11,775 nt of DNA from DUVY01 sp036562755 (GTDB lineage Bacteria > Bacillota > Clostridia > Christensenellales > DUVY01): positions 1 through 11,775 of the forward strand of contig DATCJN010000057.1 of the NCBI GenBank assembly GCA_036562755.1, read 5' to 3'. The notes beneath the pieces are model-generated. The model had not been told where the DNA came from. It saw nothing but the letters and a program-made list of their open reading frames with translations, and ran no database searches. Shown in pieces: positions 1-8,195 of the stretch; the first letter of the stretch is position 1, and each line of letters begins with the position of its first letter. A program made the position numbers and the translations under genes.

Positions 1-44
1 GCCAAATCGGATTCCAACAAAATATCGTCGCTCAAAAATTTCAT
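1..44 (-). CDS. uxaC: Uronate isomerase, N-terminal fragment (tentative)
   Basis: Only the first 14 codons are in the window; the gene runs off the left edge. The start is clear: ATG at 44-42 with GGAGG (56-52) seven bases upstream. The peptide begins MKFLSDDILLESDL, and the split next codon GC- can only be alanine. This matches, position by position with conservative changes, the conserved N-terminus of glucuronate/galacturonate isomerase UxaC (E. coli FMTEDFLLDTEFA, recalled from memory; here FLSDDILLESDLA). UxaC converts glucuronate to fructuronate and galacturonate to tagaturonate in the cytoplasm. A catabolic role fits the cre-like operator and promoter just upstream. The fragment is very short, so the family call is an inference and the similarity could be chance. 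Confidence 0.5.
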   Translation of the reverse strand, partial: MKFLSDDILLESDL

Positions 45-88
45 ATTATTGCCTCCGATAATAGTATTTACAATATGATAATTTAATT

Positions 89-108
89 TTATGTAACCGC
101 TTACATAA
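89..108. promoter_or_regulatory. cre-like operator palindrome
   Basis: TTATGTAA and TTACATAA form perfect 8-base arms around a CCGC centre. The inner 14 bases, TGTAACCGCTTACA (92-105), match the CcpA catabolite-responsive element consensus TGWAANCGNTNWCA at every defined position. The site covers the likely transcription start of the leftward uxaC-like gene, just downstream of a TATATT -10 box, where a bound protein would block transcription. A local LacI-family uronate regulator could use the same site, since operators in that family are similar. Confidence 0.6.
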
Positions 109-110
109 AT

Positions 111-139
111 AATATATACCAATGCCGTCGAAAACACAA
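111..139 (-). promoter_or_regulatory. Promoter of the uxaC-like gene
   Basis: On the minus strand TTGTGT (139-134) and TATATT (116-111) are separated by 17 bases, a reasonable sigma-A promoter. The predicted start, near 104, falls inside the cre-like palindrome and gives a leader of about 60 bases. The rest of the spacer, up to the tRNA terminator near 233, shows no gene. Confidence 0.45.
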
Positions 140-234
140 GCCAAAAAAGTCGGGTTTTGAAAAAATATTCTTTAATTTCCGCCGATATGATGATTAAAAA
201 GAACCTAAAAGGGAGATTGCTGGATTTTAAATAT

Positions 235-263
235 AAAAAAGCCCTTTAATACTAAAGGGCTTT
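235..263 (-). terminator. Terminator of tRNA-Thr
   Basis: An 11-base-pair stem (arms 238-248 and 253-263, core GCCCTTTA/TAAAGGGC) closes a four-base loop. On the minus strand the stem runs into a T tract (240-235). It begins six bases after the tRNA 3' end, so it is an intrinsic terminator for the tRNA transcript. Confidence 0.85.
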
Positions 264-268
264 ATTCC

Positions 269-344
269 TGGAGCTGATGACGGGACTCGAACCCGTGACC
301 TCCTCCTTACCAAGGAGGTGCTCTACCTGCTGAGCTACATCAGC
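269..344 (-). tRNA. tRNA-Thr (anticodon GGT)
   Basis: The 76-base minus-strand sequence folds as a complete tRNA. The acceptor arms are GCTGATG and CATCAGC. The D stem is GCTC/GAGC. The anticodon stem CCTCC/GGAGG encloses the loop TTGGTAA, with anticodon GGT at 311-309. The T arm is ACGGG-TTCGAGT-CCCGT. The discriminator is T, and the 3' CCA is encoded in the DNA (271-269). It reads threonine codon ACC directly and ACU by wobble. A promoter lies 27 bases upstream and an intrinsic terminator immediately downstream. Confidence 0.97.
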
Positions 345-370
345 ATTTAGATTGTTCAAAACACTTATCA

Positions 371-400
371 ATTATAATATATTCTCAAGCCTGTTGGCAA
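371..400 (-). promoter_or_regulatory. Promoter of tRNA-Thr
   Basis: On the minus strand TTGCCA (400-395) and a perfect TATAAT (376-371) are 18 bases apart, placing the transcription start about 20 bases before the mature tRNA end. I see no convincing terminator between the dnaI-like stop at 441 and this promoter, so read-through from the primosome genes may also reach the tRNA. Confidence 0.6.
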
Positions 401-440
401 GTATAAATCAAGATAATTTAATCTGAAAATTATGGATAAA

Positions 441-1358
441 TTATTTGTCTCTATTCAATCTAATATCTTTGCCCGTAAAAGATAAGAACAATGAATTGGC
501 CTTATTGTTAAGTCTGGAAAAAATCCTTTCGCCGTAGCGGTTTAAGATATCCTCTAAACCTAGATTAGTTGAAATAAGGGTATGTTTTTTGATTATTTGG
601 CGTTCATTTATAATGGTATATAAATAGCTTTCTGTTACGTTGCGGTATAAAGGCTCTGTTCCAAGGTCGTCTATTATCAGCAAATCGCAGTCAATAAGCG
701 GCTCTATGTATTGAAGTTTGTCTTCGATGTTTGCGGTATGGCTTCTTAAGAATATATTGCTAAGTCCAAAAGCCGTAGTAAAAAACACATAAAAACCCTT
801 ATATGACAATTCGGTCGCTATACAACTGATTAAATGCGTCTTACCCGTGCCCGTTGCGCCGCTAAAGACTATAGTATTATAATTGGTATTAGGAAATTTA
901 GCGCAGTATTGCCCCATTTTTTCATAGGTTTGAATCATTAACTCTTTTTGTTTTGGGTCTTTAAACACGTCAAAATTGCAATCGTTAAAACTGCATGACA
1001 TATTACCGTAGATTCCGCACATAGACGCGACGCGTTGAGAAATTTCCTTTTTTGCGCAAACGCAAAGTTCTTTGCCGAAATATCCGCTGTCTTGGCAAGT
1101 AGGACAAGAATATTGAGGAGTGATAACAAGACCTAGTTTATCCAAAATCTCTTGACGCTTTGCTTCAATCTTTTTTAATTCTTGGGTAAGATCTTTGGAA
1201 TCGGGGTTTTGCCCGCACAAATAGCTGTATTCTCTGTATTTTTTCTCGATTTTATAAAAATTCTCGTCTTCCAATGCTTTTTGGTAATTATATTCTGCCA
1301 AAGTTAAAGCGCGGCTTTGACGCTCTTTTATACTATTTAATACTTCTTTTAAAACCAT
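441..1358 (-). CDS. dnaI: Helicase loader, DnaI/DnaC-type AAA+ ATPase
   Basis: This 305-residue protein is likely the ATPase that loads the replicative DnaB-family helicase (Bacillus name DnaC) onto DNA during primosome assembly. An N-terminal helical region (1-80) precedes a zinc-binding cluster, Cys85, Cys88, Cys99 and Cys101 (CPTCQDSGY...CVC). The AAA+ core follows: Walker A GATGTGKT (167-174), Walker B LLIIDD (226-231), a sensor-1-like ISTN (262-265) and an arginine-finger-like RIFSRL (278-283). The length is close to Bacillus subtilis DnaI (about 311 residues). It lies 3 bases after the stop of the DnaB/DnaD-like gene, the same order as dnaB-dnaI in Bacillus, so translation is probably coupled; its own ribosome binding site is weak. 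The phage-type DnaC name would also fit, but gene order favours DnaI. Confidence 0.88.
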   Translation of the reverse strand: MVLKEVLNSIKERQSRALTLAEYNYQKALEDENFYKIEKKYREYSYLCGQNPDSKDLTQELKKIEAKRQEILDKLGLVITPQYSCPTCQDSGYFGKELCVCAKKEISQRVASMCGIYGNMSCSFNDCNFDVFKDPKQKELMIQTYEKMGQYCAKFPNTNYNTIVFSGATGTGKTHLISCIATELSYKGFYVFFTTAFGLSNIFLRSHTANIEDKLQYIEPLIDCDLLIIDDLGTEPLYRNVTESYLYTIINERQIIKKHTLISTNLGLEDILNRYGERIFSRLNNKANSLFLSFTGKDIRLNRDK

Positions 1359-1361
1359 AAT

Positions 1362-2789
1362 TTAGAAGTCCACCTTTGAAACATCGTCGATTAACGCGTT
1401 GAGTTCTTGTTGGGTATATGCTCTTTTAGCAGTAGGTTGTTGTATTGAATTTTCAACCGATTGAACAGAGGTCGAAGCTTTGGCCTGTTCTATAGTGGTA
1501 ATCTTTTGGTCATACCACGACGCCAAAACTTTATTCATATACGCCATAGGGGAAGCCGTTCCTTTGGCAAGCTCTGCGCAGTATAAAATCAGCTCGTCGC
1601 TAAGTCCCCAAGAATAAGTCCAGGTTCTGTAATTATCCCTGTCCCAGCTGGTAATATTTTTTTCTATATTTAAAGTTTCAAATATTTTCTTAATCTTTTT
1701 ATCTGTTTCGCTGAGTCTTTCTATATGCGCGCTTATGCTGTTTGCGGTAACAAGGCCTTGTTTATAAAATTTATTTACAAGGTCGTTCATTCCCTCAAGA
1801 GTCCTTATATGCCGCCTAAAGCAAGCGTCCGCTATCATCAAAAGCGCGTCTTCCTCAAAACCCTTACTCAACCAATCGCTGATATAGGTTTCTATTATAT
1901 AATCCAGCTGTTCGTAGTAAACGCCTATCGTGCGGTTAATGTTCCTTGCCAAAGCGTATAATTTATCGCGGTTATTTTCAAACGCCTCAATCTCTTGAAT
2001 GGTCATCATCTTGTTTTCGTAATACTTGGTCAAAGCGGCGTCAAGCTTGGCAAATCCGCCCTTTTTTATGCGTTTAGCCACCGCGATAATGGTATCCAAA
2101 TCAAACAAAAACTCTTCTTTCCACTTTAGATACATTGAACGCTCGTCGATATCCGCTCTTTTGCGGCTGCCCAAAGCTTTCATAACCTGAGCCAGTTCTT
2201 CCGAAACCTTGTCGTATTCCAATATCTTTTGCTCCACTCTCTCGCGCGTGGTTATTCCGGCGTTAGCCCAGTTTCTGGCCACCGCGCAGATATATTTATA
2301 ATTAATATCCGCTCCCTTTAATTCCACGCAATATCTGACGACGAGCAAAAACGCCTCAGGCTCTATATGGTAGGTTTCGATTAAACCGTAATATTCGTTA
2401 AACTCATTTGGCAGGATTTCGCGGTCAAACATCGCCTCGAGCTTCATATTAAACTCGGCGTATTTGGTTGCGCTGTATTTTTTGATGTTTAGCGCGTTTT
2501 TGGGCGGCAAATATCTGACGGCAAAAGGGTTATGGCTTACGATGGACACAAGCCCCAGTTCCGCCCAGTAGGTATAAGCGTCGATTATCTCGGACGGCTG
2601 CATAGCGAGCGCGCGCGCCATTTTTTCCAGGTCGTTGTCCGGCGTATGCGGTTGCGCGCACAAAAACAGCCCGTAAATATACACCTTAACGCACATATCG
2701 GGCGCTTGCGGAAGGTATTCGGATATAAACAGGTTGTCTATACCCGTAAAGCTGTCCAGCAAATATTCGCCCGAGAAACTAACCAACAT
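1362..2789 (-). CDS. dnaB: Primosome protein, DnaB/DnaD-type helicase co-loader
   Basis: The 475-residue protein has the architecture of Gram-positive primosome proteins that help the loader place the helicase. Residues about 18-97 form a winged-helix DDBH1-type domain (FISEYLPQAPDMCVKVYIYG opening). The remainder consists of helical DnaD-type segments. The clearest is 386-438 (YRTWTYSWGLS...MNKVLASWYDQKITTIEQA), with a YxxW start and an I(T/V)T-type end; weaker related segments lie near 131-186, 220-272 and 295-353. The C-terminal tail (445-475) is polar and probably flexible. Length and position directly upstream of the loader match B. subtilis DnaB (about 472 residues), which motivates the symbol; a generic DnaD-domain label is the safer alternative. 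The start at 2789 has a modest AGGG site and a good promoter. No truncation is visible. Confidence 0.78.
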   Translation of the reverse strand: MLVSFSGEYLLDSFTGIDNLFISEYLPQAPDMCVKVYIYGLFLCAQPHTPDNDLEKMARALAMQPSEIIDAYTYWAELGLVSIVSHNPFAVRYLPPKNALNIKKYSATKYAEFNMKLEAMFDREILPNEFNEYYGLIETYHIEPEAFLLVVRYCVELKGADINYKYICAVARNWANAGITTRERVEQKILEYDKVSEELAQVMKALGSRKRADIDERSMYLKWKEEFLFDLDTIIAVAKRIKKGGFAKLDAALTKYYENKMMTIQEIEAFENNRDKLYALARNINRTIGVYYEQLDYIIETYISDWLSKGFEEDALLMIADACFRRHIRTLEGMNDLVNKFYKQGLVTANSISAHIERLSETDKKIKKIFETLNIEKNITSWDRDNYRTWTYSWGLSDELILYCAELAKGTASPMAYMNKVLASWYDQKITTIEQAKASTSVQSVENSIQQPTAKRAYTQQELNALIDDVSKVDF

Positions 2790-2825
2790 CTATATACCCT
2801 AAAAATTATAATTATATGGAAGTAA

Positions 2826-2854
2826 ATGATAACATTTTTCGGCGTAAACTTCAA
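2826..2854 (-). promoter_or_regulatory. Promoter of the dnaB-dnaI unit
   Basis: On the minus strand TTGAAG (2854-2849) and TATCAT (2831-2826) are separated by exactly 17 bases. The start would fall near 2819, giving a 30-base leader with AGGG before the ATG at 2789. Confidence 0.6.
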
Positions 2855-2927
2855 GTTATACGCCCAAAACCCCAAAAGTCAAAAAACTATGTTTTTAAAG
2901 TCAAAAACTGCCGCAAAAATTTATATG

Positions 2928-2956
2928 TTGTTCAAAAAGGCATTATATGTTAATAT
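2928..2956 (+). promoter_or_regulatory. Promoter of sbcDC
   Basis: TTGTTC (2928-2933) and TAATAT (2951-2956) are 17 bases apart. Transcription would begin around 2962-2964, only about 10 bases before the sbcD ATG. That short leader contains just GG as a possible ribosome binding site. Confidence 0.5.
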
Positions 2957-2972
2957 AAAATGGTAAATAATT

Positions 2973-4103
2973 ATGAAAATTTTACATACGGCTGATTTGC
3001 ATTTAGGCAAAAAGTTATTCAATGCCGACCGACTTGAAGAACAGACGGTGGTAATGCAAGAGATAATAAATATCGCGCGCGAGAATAAAGCGGATTTGGC
3101 GCTTATTGCGGGCGATATCTTTGACACAGCTATGCCTTCGGCCGCCGCGGAAGCGCTGTTTTTTGAGAGCATGGTCGAGCTAGGAAGAATTTGTCCCGTT
3201 ATAGTAATAGCGGGCAATCACGACGACCCCGCGAGACTTGCCGCCGCAAAAGAAATGGCGCTTGCTTGCAATATAGTCTTGGCGGGCGACCATAACATTG
3301 CTTATTCGGCAAAAAAATTTACTGCCGGCAAGGGCTGCGTCAAGACCGAGATAAACGGCCAAAAAGTGTGCGTCAATATCCTGCCTTATCCGTCCGATTC
3401 AAGGCTGCGCGAAGCTATAGACGAAAACACCTCTTATACCACCCGCGTAAAAAACAAATTATTCGAGGGCGCGCAAGGGTTTGAAAAGGACAGTATTAAT
3501 ATAAACATCAGCCATTTGTTTTGCGTAGGCGGCGTAAAAGAGGGCGACGAGCGCGAAATAGAACTGGGCGGAGCGCGGTTGATACCCGTTGACGCATTTC
3601 CCCAAGCTCATTACACCGCGCTGGGACATATTCATAAGCCTCAGACAATTTCAAAATCGCGCAATATTTATTACAGCGGCTCTATAATGCCCTACGCGTT
3701 CGACGAAACTTCTCAAAAATCGGTTATAATCGCCGACATAAGTTATAGCGAAACCTGCGTAGATAGAATTCCATTGACTAAATACAAGCCCGCTGTAAAA
3801 CTTCAGGCCGAAAATATAATCAGCGCAATGGAAGCGCTGGAAAAAAATAAAGATAAATGGGTTTGGCTGGAATTAAACATTAACGACAGCCTTAAAGACA
3901 GCGACGCAAAAAGATTAAAAGCCTACCCAAATATGTTAAGGTTTTCGCTAAACTTGCCCGAAAGAGAAAAAGTTATCGTAAAAGACAAACATCAAAAATC
4001 CGACAGAGAGATTTTTATAGAGTATTATAAGAGTTTATATAACGGCAACGAGCCTGATCCGGAGCTTGTCAATTTGTTCTTGGAGATTATGAACGAACTA
4101 TGA
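2973..4103 (+). CDS. sbcD: Exonuclease subunit SbcD (Mre11-type)
   Basis: This is the metallophosphoesterase subunit of the SbcCD nuclease, which with SbcC cuts DNA hairpins and protein-blocked or broken ends. The 376 residues begin with the family's hallmark MKILHTADLHLGK (Asp8 and His10 bind metal), which fixes the start even though the ribosome binding site is poor. The other phosphoesterase motifs follow in order: AGDIFD (Asp48), GNHDD (Asn82, His83, Asp84), His181 in NISHLF, and GHIH (His219, His221). The C-terminal third should form the capping and SbcC-binding part. The stop overlaps the sbcC start in ATGA, so the two subunits are co-translated. Length is usual for SbcD (about 375-405). 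Confidence 0.95.
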   Translation: MKILHTADLHLGKKLFNADRLEEQTVVMQEIINIARENKADLALIAGDIFDTAMPSAAAEALFFESMVELGRICPVIVIAGNHDDPARLAAAKEMALACNIVLAGDHNIAYSAKKFTAGKGCVKTEINGQKVCVNILPYPSDSRLREAIDENTSYTTRVKNKLFEGAQGFEKDSININISHLFCVGGVKEGDEREIELGGARLIPVDAFPQAHYTALGHIHKPQTISKSRNIYYSGSIMPYAFDETSQKSVIIADISYSETCVDRIPLTKYKPAVKLQAENIISAMEALEKNKDKWVWLELNINDSLKDSDAKRLKAYPNMLRFSLNLPEREKVIVKDKHQKSDREIFIEYYKSLYNGNEPDPELVNLFLEIMNEL

Positions 4104-6799
4104 AACCCGTCAGTTTAAGAATTAAAGGCATAAAGAATTATCAGTCAGAGCAGTTTATAGACTTTGAAAGCCTCTCAAGCGAGGGCGTGTTCGGCATTTG
4201 CGGCAAAACGGGTTCGGGCAAATCGGCTATTGTCGAGAGCATTATAATTGCGCTGTTTGGCGATTTGCCCAGCGGCAGATTGGACAATTACGCCATAGTC
4301 AACCTTGTGGACAAAGAGGCTTATATAGAATTTGTCTTTAGCCTAAACAAAGACGGGGAGATTAAAAAGTATTTGGTTACCCGCAAGCTAAAAACGCTTA
4401 ACGGCAACAAGATGGACGCCGAAATTTTTGATATAACTTATAATAAGATAAGTTTGGCGTCGGGCGCAAGGGACGTAAAAAACTATGTAATAGACTTATT
4501 AAAAATAAACGAAAAAGACTTTACCCAGTGCGTAGTCTTGGAGCAGGGCGAATACGACAAGTTTGTCCGCGCGGACGCTTCCGAACGCAAGAGAATGATA
4601 GGCAATATCTTTTCGCTCAACAGATACGGCGACGAGCTTAACCAAAAGGTTTTGGCACACAGACAGGAATACAAAAACAAAGTCGATATGCTGGAAGGCC
4701 TGCTAAGCGGCATGGGCGAGATAGACAAAAACATAATAGAAAACAAGAAAAAAGAACTGGACGCTTGCCAAAATGATTTGGATAAGACTACAAAACAAAA
4801 AGACCAAGCCGCGCAAAAATTAAAAGAATTAGAAAAATTAAGCGAAGAATACCGCAAATATTTGGAGCTTCAGCAAAATATACAAAATTCTCAAGAACAA
4901 AAGGCGAAATTGGAAAGCCAAATAAAAGAGCTTGAACAGGATTACGCTCTTAAAGCCGAACAAATTAAAGAAGTTAAAAATTTAACTCAAGAAAAAGAAA
5001 AATTAAAGTCCTACATAGACGAGCTTAATAAAAACAGACCAAACCAGGACAAGATAAAAAATTTACTTGAACAAAGAGAACAAAAACGAGAAGAATATAA
5101 TCAAACCAAAACTATAATTAACGCGATAAAAGAAAATTTGCAGAAAGCCCAGGACGCTCAAGAGAAATATTTGGGGCAAATTAACGACGAATTATCAGCC
5201 TTATATACTTTAACCAATATCAAATTGAATTTTGACCAAAGTCTTGCCGTTGTTTTGGCGGAAAGATATAAAGAATACGACTCAAGCGTCCAAAGTTTTA
5301 AAAAGCTAAATCAAGAATCAGAAGAATTAAATGAGATTGTAAAAAAAGACAGCCAGGAATTAAACGGCTTATATGTTCTTCAAGCAGGACTGCTTCAAAA
5401 AGAGAACGAATATAAGAGAACTTTGGAAGAATTAAGACGCGAAAAAGAGCATCTGACCATTCGCAACGCCAAGGCCGTTTTGCAATCCAATCTAAAAATA
5501 GGCGACGCCTGCCCTATTTGCGATAATATCATCAAGCAACTGCCCAAAGATATAGAACCAATCAACCTGGACGATATAAACAACAAAATCGACCATTGGG
5601 ATAAGGCTTATTACGATATTTCGGCGACGATAGCTTCAAATGCCGAAAGAATATCCAATTTGGAAAAAACCATAAAAACCAACCAGGAAAAAATTAAAAA
5701 ACTGCAAGACGATATCGCAAAATTAAATTTAGACGCTTCTTGCGTAAATATCATAGAACAGTTTGAAAAAATAAAAAACAACTGCTTAAATTTAATTCAA
5801 ACACACGACAAAGCCAAAGAATATATCCAAACTCAAAAAGCCGAACTTGAGAAAAAAGAATTGCAGCTTAAGGCCATTGAGGAGCAGGGCAAGGCTTTGG
5901 CTTCGCAAATCAACGAGCTTCAAGAATGCTTAAAAAATATTTTGGGCGAATATAACAGCTTTGACGAGGCGATAGAGATAAATAATAAAAAATATAACGA
6001 GCTTGACAGCAAAATCCAAGCCCTTGCGGACGCCGAAAAGCAAGCGCATAACGCGCTAAACGACGCAAAGCAGGAGCTAATCAAAACCTTAACCGAACTT
6101 CAAAATCACCAGAACAATATTGCTTCTTTAAACTCTAAAGAAATTGCCCAAGACGAACTGGAACAAGCCCGAGCGCAAAAAGCTCAACTGGAAGAGTTTC
6201 AAACCCAATTGTCTCAAAGACTGGGCGAGCTAAGGAGCGAATTGGAGCGCCTGCAAAATGATTATAAAATTTACCAAGCAAGAAAAAAAGAGCTAGACCT
6301 TGCCCAAAAGAAACTGGATTTAATCAACCAGCTTCACAAGCTTACCTCAAGCAATAAATTAATGGAATTTATGGCCGAAGAATATATAGAAGAGTTCACT
6401 TATACCGCCAGCGAATATCTCAATATGCTTACTATGGGGCAGTTTGAGTTAATTTATCAAAACGGGTTTTTAATTAAAGACCATTTTTGTGGAGGTCAAA
6501 TTCGCAAAGTCAACACCGTAAGCGGCGGCGAAATGTTTTTGGTGTCGCTGTCTTTGGCTATTTCTATTTCGCGCGCGCTTTCTCGCAGAAGCGGCGCTGC
6601 GGCGGTAGAGTTTTTGTTCATAGACGAAGGGTTTGGAACATTGGACTCTGACTTAATTGATACAGTTATGGACGCTTTGGAAAAACTAAAGGGCAGTTTT
6701 ATTATAGGACTTATTTCTCACAGAACGGAGCTTCAACAGCGCCTGCCCAAAAAACTCTATGTTCAAAAAACCGCTTCAGGCAGCGAAATAAGCTACTAA
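4100..6799 (+). CDS. sbcC: Exonuclease subunit SbcC (Rad50-type SMC ATPase)
   Basis: SbcC is the ATPase and DNA-tethering subunit of SbcCD. Of its 899 residues, the N-terminal ATPase half carries Walker A GKTGSGKS (35-42) and a Q-loop VLEQG (Gln149). Two long coiled-coil arms (about 185-460 and 500-745, rich in Glu, Lys, Gln and Leu) flank the zinc hook CPIC (471-474), which joins two molecules. The C-terminal half carries the ABC signature VSGGE (807-811), Walker B FLFIDE (838-843) and an H-loop at His874 (ISHR). All catalytic motifs are intact. The arms are shorter than in E. coli (about 1048 residues) or B. subtilis (about 1130). The start ATG overlaps the sbcD stop and has GGAG in the end of sbcD; a hairpin terminator follows the stop. 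Confidence 0.95.
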   Translation: MKPVSLRIKGIKNYQSEQFIDFESLSSEGVFGICGKTGSGKSAIVESIIIALFGDLPSGRLDNYAIVNLVDKEAYIEFVFSLNKDGEIKKYLVTRKLKTLNGNKMDAEIFDITYNKISLASGARDVKNYVIDLLKINEKDFTQCVVLEQGEYDKFVRADASERKRMIGNIFSLNRYGDELNQKVLAHRQEYKNKVDMLEGLLSGMGEIDKNIIENKKKELDACQNDLDKTTKQKDQAAQKLKELEKLSEEYRKYLELQQNIQNSQEQKAKLESQIKELEQDYALKAEQIKEVKNLTQEKEKLKSYIDELNKNRPNQDKIKNLLEQREQKREEYNQTKTIINAIKENLQKAQDAQEKYLGQINDELSALYTLTNIKLNFDQSLAVVLAERYKEYDSSVQSFKKLNQESEELNEIVKKDSQELNGLYVLQAGLLQKENEYKRTLEELRREKEHLTIRNAKAVLQSNLKIGDACPICDNIIKQLPKDIEPINLDDINNKIDHWDKAYYDISATIASNAERISNLEKTIKTNQEKIKKLQDDIAKLNLDASCVNIIEQFEKIKNNCLNLIQTHDKAKEYIQTQKAELEKKELQLKAIEEQGKALASQINELQECLKNILGEYNSFDEAIEINNKKYNELDSKIQALADAEKQAHNALNDAKQELIKTLTELQNHQNNIASLNSKEIAQDELEQARAQKAQLEEFQTQLSQRLGELRSELERLQNDYKIYQARKKELDLAQKKLDLINQLHKLTSSNKLMEFMAEEYIEEFTYTASEYLNMLTMGQFELIYQNGFLIKDHFCGGQIRKVNTVSGGEMFLVSLSLAISISRALSRRSGAAAVEFLFIDEGFGTLDSDLIDTVMDALEKLKGSFIIGLISHRTELQQRLPKKLYVQKTASGSEISY

Positions 6800-6800
6800 A

Positions 6801-6829
6801 AAAATCGCCGCTGTTAAAGCGGCGTTTTA
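6801..6829. terminator. Shared terminator between sbcC and murA
   Basis: CGCCGC (6806-6811) and GCGGCG (6819-6824) pair around the seven-base loop TGTTAAA. The stem is followed by TTTTAT on the plus strand and preceded by AAAAAAA, which reads as T on the minus strand. It starts seven bases after the sbcC stop and lies just beyond the murA stop, so it can end both convergent transcripts. Confidence 0.85.
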
Positions 6830-6830
6830 T

Positions 6831-8084
6831 TTAAGCGTAATAATCTATCGTGGCGTTGACGCTAGAGAGTTTTCCAACTATGTCTTGGTAGCCTCGGCTT
6901 ATATAATTATCTCCGCTTATTAAGGACACGCCCTCCGCCTTTAGCGCCGCGCCCACCAGCGCCGCGCCCCCGCGCAAATCCGAAGCGGCTACTTTTGAGG
7001 GCTTGAGCGTCTCAACGCCTTCTATTATCGCGGTGTTGCCCTGAATATTGATTTTGGCGCCCATATGGTTTAGCTCCTGGGCTTGTTGAAACCTGTTCTC
7101 AAACACGGTTTCGGTAATAGTGCTTACTCCGTCGCACACCGCCATCAGACTTAACATTAACTGCTGCAAATCGGTAGGAAATTCGGGGTGCGGCCCCGTA
7201 GTGATATGCGCCGCCTTTAATCTTCTGTCCACCGAAATGTTAATCGTGTCGCCCTCGCTTTCAATTTTAGCGCCCATCTTTCTTAGTGTCATAATAACTT
7301 TTTGCAAATCCTTAGGGCGAGCGTTTCTCAAAGTCAATTCTCCCCCCGCGATGCAGCAATAAATCAAAAATGTTCCCGCTTCTATATGGTCAGGCGTTAT
7401 TACGTAAGGCTCGGTTTGGGCTAATCTTTCCACGCCGTTGATTTCCAGCATGGACGTGCCTATTCCCTTAATATCAGCGCCCACCGAAACCAAAAATTTC
7501 GCTGTATCCACTACATTAGGCTCTCTTGCGGCGTTTCTTATTATGGTTTTGCCCTTGGCAAGCGTTGCCGCTATCATCAAGTTTACGGTCGCGCCCACCG
7601 AAGGATAGGGCAGATTTATCTCGCCGCCTACTATGTCGCCTTGGGCTGTTAGAAATATCTTGTCCTCAACAATTTTGCTCTTGATCCCTAAGACCTCAAA
7701 GCCGTCCAGATGATAATTTATTGGCCTTGAGCCTATTTTGCATCCGCCCGGCATGCTGACGCAAGCCGTCTTGAATCTGCCTATAAGCGCGCCCATAAAA
7801 TAGCTTGCCGCGCGTATGCTTCTCATTTTGGGGTGAACCGCAAAGCAGCTGTTTAGAGTTGAGGGTTCTATCACCATTTCCCCGCGCGCGTCTATGTGCG
7901 TATGACACCCCATAGAGTGCAAAATCTCTCTCATGTCAAAAATATCTTCTATTAGGGGAACGTTTCGCAAAATCACAGGAGTATCGCACAAACACGCCGC
8001 AGCTATTATTGCCAATGTGGCGTTTTTGCTGCCGCTGATAATAACTTCGCCCGATAATTTTTGTCCGCCGTTTACCATTATCAT
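6831..8084 (-). CDS. murA: UDP-N-acetylglucosamine 1-carboxyvinyltransferase
   Basis: MurA transfers enolpyruvate from PEP to UDP-GlcNAc, the first committed step of peptidoglycan synthesis, in the cytoplasm. Full length (417 residues) matches the family. Visible landmarks are the SGSKN motif (Lys20, Asn21), the catalytic loop PGGCKIGSRP with Cys115 and Arg120, the FPTD motif (Asp305), ENRF (Arg331), SDLRGGAALV (Arg371) and SRGYQ (Arg397). Cys115 rather than Asp is the residue attacked by fosfomycin. Two starts compete: ATG at 8084 gives a length closer to relatives but only 3 bases from AAAGG, while ATG at 8078 (two codons in) has a better 9-base spacing. It stands alone here, not in a cell-wall cluster. 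Gram-positives often carry two MurA paralogues; I cannot tell which this is. Confidence 0.94.
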   Translation of the reverse strand: MIMVNGGQKLSGEVIISGSKNATLAIIAAACLCDTPVILRNVPLIEDIFDMREILHSMGCHTHIDARGEMVIEPSTLNSCFAVHPKMRSIRAASYFMGALIGRFKTACVSMPGGCKIGSRPINYHLDGFEVLGIKSKIVEDKIFLTAQGDIVGGEINLPYPSVGATVNLMIAATLAKGKTIIRNAAREPNVVDTAKFLVSVGADIKGIGTSMLEINGVERLAQTEPYVITPDHIEAGTFLIYCCIAGGELTLRNARPKDLQKVIMTLRKMGAKIESEGDTINISVDRRLKAAHITTGPHPEFPTDLQQLMLSLMAVCDGVSTITETVFENRFQQAQELNHMGAKINIQGNTAIIEGVETLKPSKVAASDLRGGAALVGAALKAEGVSLISGDNYISRGYQDIVGKLSSVNATIDYYA

Positions 8085-8195
8085 ACGCCTTTAGTATGAA
8101 TAGAGCCTTGAATAATTATTCTTTTTTGGCGCTTTTTATCCTATTTGATTTTTTTACTATATTTTTATTGGTCAATTTTTATTGTATAGATGCTT

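Noticed and set aside
2604..2620. GCGCGCGC-rich run that could form Z-DNA
   Set aside because: It encodes Ala-Arg-Ala residues of the DnaB-like winged-helix domain, so coding explains it.
4483..4857. A 124-codon minus-strand open frame inside sbcC
   Set aside because: It lies opposite the Lys/Glu-rich coiled coil of sbcC; the Phe/Ser/Leu-rich translation is the expected mirror of those codons.
8110..8121. GAATAATTATTC palindrome as a murA operator
   Set aside because: It is perfect but only 12 bases, wholly A+T in the centre and in an A+T-rich spacer, so chance is a fair explanation; I could not place a promoter against it.
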